DNA of 6,142 nucleotides from positions 1-6,142 of the forward strand of contig CAMOYW010000074.1 of assembly GCA_946630405.1 (NCBI GenBank). The letters run 5' to 3'. The position numbers and the translations under genes are program-made. The notes under the pieces are model-generated. The model was given only the letters and a program-made list of their open reading frames with translations, did not search any database and was not told the origin of the DNA. This DNA comes from an uncultured Clostridia bacterium. GTDB lineage: Bacteria > Bacillota > Clostridia > Lachnospirales > CAG-274. This document shows positions 4,483-6,142 of this stretch, piece after piece (the first letter of the stretch is position 1; each line of letters begins with the position of its first letter).

Positions 4483-6142
4483 TTATTCAACAACTTCGTT
4501 ATTTGTAACGATGTCTGTAAATGTAACATCTGCACAACGAGTAGTGTAAAGACCGAAGTAAACGGTACCTTCCATTGCCTTCTCGTATGTTGTGGTCACA
4601 TCACCGTATGTTACCGTGAAGGTGTCACCCTTCTTGACGATCTTAACGTCCACAACATCACCTGCTTGAGGAACGTAAGTTGAAAGCTCGGCATTTGTTG
4701 CAAGCTTTGCATCCGCATCTCTGTAGAATGTCTTCATACAGGTTGCATCAACATCGTTGTACTTAACGGCACCTGCAGCAACATATTTGTATGTCTGCTT
4801 GTTGTACTTATCTATATCAATAGTATCAAGGCAAATAGCACCGAAGGATACCTGAGAATAGTTAAATACTTCGTTAACGTGTGCCTTTGCGCTTATCTCA
4901 AAGTTTGACTTAGCATCAACGGGTGTATAATAAAGTGTAAATGCATCGGATGTGGATGCGATCTTACCGAAGAACTGCTCGGTTGAAGCATCACCCGTTC
5001 TGATATGAACACCGCCTTCAACTTCTTCAATTCCGAAGTTAGGTGCATTTGTAGTGGTGTTAATAAAGAGCTGGTCATCAATAATGCTTCCGTCTTCTGC
5101 GGAAGGATTAAGTTTACCCTGACCACCCATATCACCGAATACAGAACCGTACCAAGGGGATGTGGTCTTCCAAAGCTTGGAAATAAGAGCATCTCCCGTA
5201 GGATCGTCTGTACTTGCTTCCTTATAATCGGGATTTACGATGAGGTTTGTAGCTTTATCGGGAACTGAAATGTTTCCGACATGGAGTCCAAGCTCACAAT
5301 CACTCTTCTTAAGGGTATCAGCCATCATGTATGCAACATAAGCAGCACCATAGTTGTTAAGGTGAGTATTGTCAACACTTGTGTTCTTGGAACTTGTCCA
5401 AGCATGAAGGTCAAATGTACCCGAAGGAGTAAGCTGATCGTAAAGGTTCTTTGTATTTGTAAGGTTATCTATAAGAGTAAGATTAAGCTCACTTGCAAGA
5501 TCTCTTACATCCTGTGCATAATCGCCGCCATTAGCTATATGAAGCTGGTTGTTTGACCATGTACCGCTGTCTGTACGACGAACGATAGGTGTACAAAGAA
5601 TAGGTGTAGCACCTACTTCCTGAGCCTTTAAAATATAGTTGGTGTAAAGGCTGTTTTTAAATGTGCCTGCTTCATCCTTTGTTCCGCCGGGTGAAGTGAA
5701 ACGTGCAGCCTCTGTCTTTTCATCATTGTGACCGAATGCTATGATGAGGTAATCCCCTTCCTTCATGTTGGAAAGAAGGCTCTGATAATTTGCCTCATTA
5801 AGGAAATCCTTGGAACTTCTACCGGAAAGAGCATAGTTCACAACAGTGATACTCTCGTCAAACTGCTCATCAAGCCTTGTTCCGAAGCCAACTCTCTTGT
5901 AATAATAAGTAGCATCGGCATTTGGAGCATAATCACATCCCGTAGAGTCACCCACAACATATACGGTGTGAGTATCGGTAGGGGTAACCGGATCCTCGGG
6001 TGCATCCTTGCTGTCTGCAGGGAATACATAAGTACTGTCAAGACTTCTTTGGTACATCATAGCGGAGTCGGTAGAATCTACCGTTCCGTTGTCGGATACA
6101 TCTGCAGCAGCCTTGTTGAAGTTACTTACATCGGCAGGTCTT
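4483..6142 (-). CDS. Dockerin-linked SGNH (CE12-type) rhamnogalacturonan acetylesterase-like protein, 3' part
   Basis: The reading frame is open to the window edge, so the real start lies beyond 6142; the ATG at 6060 lies inside a dockerin-like repeat and is not the start. In the 552 visible residues, 1-40 are the end of a dockerin-like module and about 42-57 a Pro/Asp/Thr linker. Residues 58-285 are an SGNH/GDSL hydrolase of the CE12 type, which removes acetyl groups from rhamnogalacturonan. All catalytic blocks are seen: nucleophile Ser66 in GDST, Gly107 (ALSGRSS), Asn139 in GHND, and Asp257/His260 in DNTHLN. From about 300 to 552 is a beta-rich module ending in a pattern (VYFGLYTTRCADVTFTDI) like laminarin-binding or concanavalin-type sandwiches, not assigned further. 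The signal peptide must be upstream. The protein is probably exported, possibly onto a cellulosome. A strong terminator follows the TAA. CE12 is the best guess; xylan or other pectin acetyl esters remain possible substrates. Confidence 0.9.
   Translation of the reverse strand, partial: RPADVSNFNKAAADVSDNGTVDSTDSAMMYQRSLDSTYVFPADSKDAPEDPVTPTDTHTVYVVGDSTGCDYAPNADATYYYKRVGFGTRLDEQFDESITVVNYALSGRSSKDFLNEANYQSLLSNMKEGDYLIIAFGHNDEKTEAARFTSPGGTKDEAGTFKNSLYTNYILKAQEVGATPILCTPIVRRTDSGTWSNNQLHIANGGDYAQDVRDLASELNLTLIDNLTNTKNLYDQLTPSGTFDLHAWTSSKNTSVDNTHLNNYGAAYVAYMMADTLKKSDCELGLHVGNISVPDKATNLIVNPDYKEASTDDPTGDALISKLWKTTSPWYGSVFGDMGGQGKLNPSAEDGSIIDDQLFINTTTNAPNFGIEEVEGGVHIRTGDASTEQFFGKIASTSDAFTLYYTPVDAKSNFEISAKAHVNEVFNYSQVSFGAICLDTIDIDKYNKQTYKYVAAGAVKYNDVDATCMKTFYRDADAKLATNAELSTYVPQAGDVVDVKIVKKGDTFTVTYGDVTTTYEKAMEGTVYFGLYTTRCADVTFTDIVTNNEVVE
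6022..6142 (-). other. Dockerin-like module (second calcium-binding repeat), partial
   Basis: Upstream of the esterase domain and in the same frame, residues 14-25 read DVSDNGTVDSTD. This fits the dockerin type I calcium loop, with ligand positions 1, 3, 5, 9 and 12 held by Asp, Ser, Asn, Asp and Asp, and Gly and Val at 6 and 8. It is followed by an amphipathic helix (SAMMYQRSLD). The preceding FNKAAA matches the usual link between the two dockerin repeats. The first repeat lies outside the window. Known dockerins bind cohesins on scaffoldin proteins; free dockerin-like modules without cellulosomes also exist. Confidence 0.75.

Noticed and set aside
4893..5192. A 99-residue minus-strand frame within the esterase gene
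   Set aside because: It is another frame of the esterase coding region with low-complexity content and no initiation signal.
6058..6060. ATG as the start of the esterase gene
   Set aside because: The frame stays open to the window edge and the upstream codons encode a dockerin calcium loop; this Met lies inside the repeat and has no ribosome binding site.

Overview
The window is a moderately AT-rich stretch in which every supportable gene lies on the minus strand. The content points to a fibre-degrading anaerobe of the Bacillota, class Clostridia (Ruminococcus- or Lachnospiraceae-like, from rumen or gut). The evidence is a dockerin-like calcium loop attached to a pectin esterase, AAGGAGG-type ribosome binding sites, a sigma-A type promoter, and a membrane-bound HD-GYP protein. 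Species cannot be named from sequence alone.

Layout, read in the direction of transcription (high to low coordinates). (1) 6142-4483 is the 3' part of a secreted multimodular carbohydrate esterase: the end of a dockerin-like module, a Pro/Thr/Asp linker, an SGNH-fold CE12-type (rhamnogalacturonan acetylesterase-like) catalytic domain, and an unassigned C-terminal beta-rich module. It ends in a clear intrinsic terminator (4441-4470). (2) A 139-base intergenic region holds that terminator, a 15-base inverted repeat (4425-4439) and a strong promoter (-35 TTGATT, 17-base spacer, -10 TATAAT). (3) That promoter reads into a tight gene cluster. The first gene is a membrane sensor of histidine-kinase architecture whose phospho-acceptor His is replaced by Arg (4343-2508). 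The second is a 7-TM HD-GYP cyclic-di-GMP phosphodiesterase overlapping it by 11 bases (2518-821). The third is a small cupin 8 bases further on (812-477). The fourth, after a 67-base gap with a hairpin, is the N-terminal quarter of a GH3-type acyl-acid amido synthetase (409 to the window edge).

The likely joint logic is inference. The outside-facing domain of the first protein looks like a carbohydrate-binding (CBM2-like) beta-sandwich. Its kinase core appears degenerate, so it may act as an allosteric partner of the HD-GYP protein rather than as a conventional kinase. The cupin and the GH3 adenylating enzyme suggest that a small carboxylic acid is bound or conjugated by the same operon. This pairing of a pseudokinase-like carbohydrate sensor, c-di-GMP turnover, a cupin and a GH3 ligase is the part of the window most worth following up. 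There is no gene-free stretch longer than 139 bases, and no RNA gene, CRISPR array or mobile element was seen.
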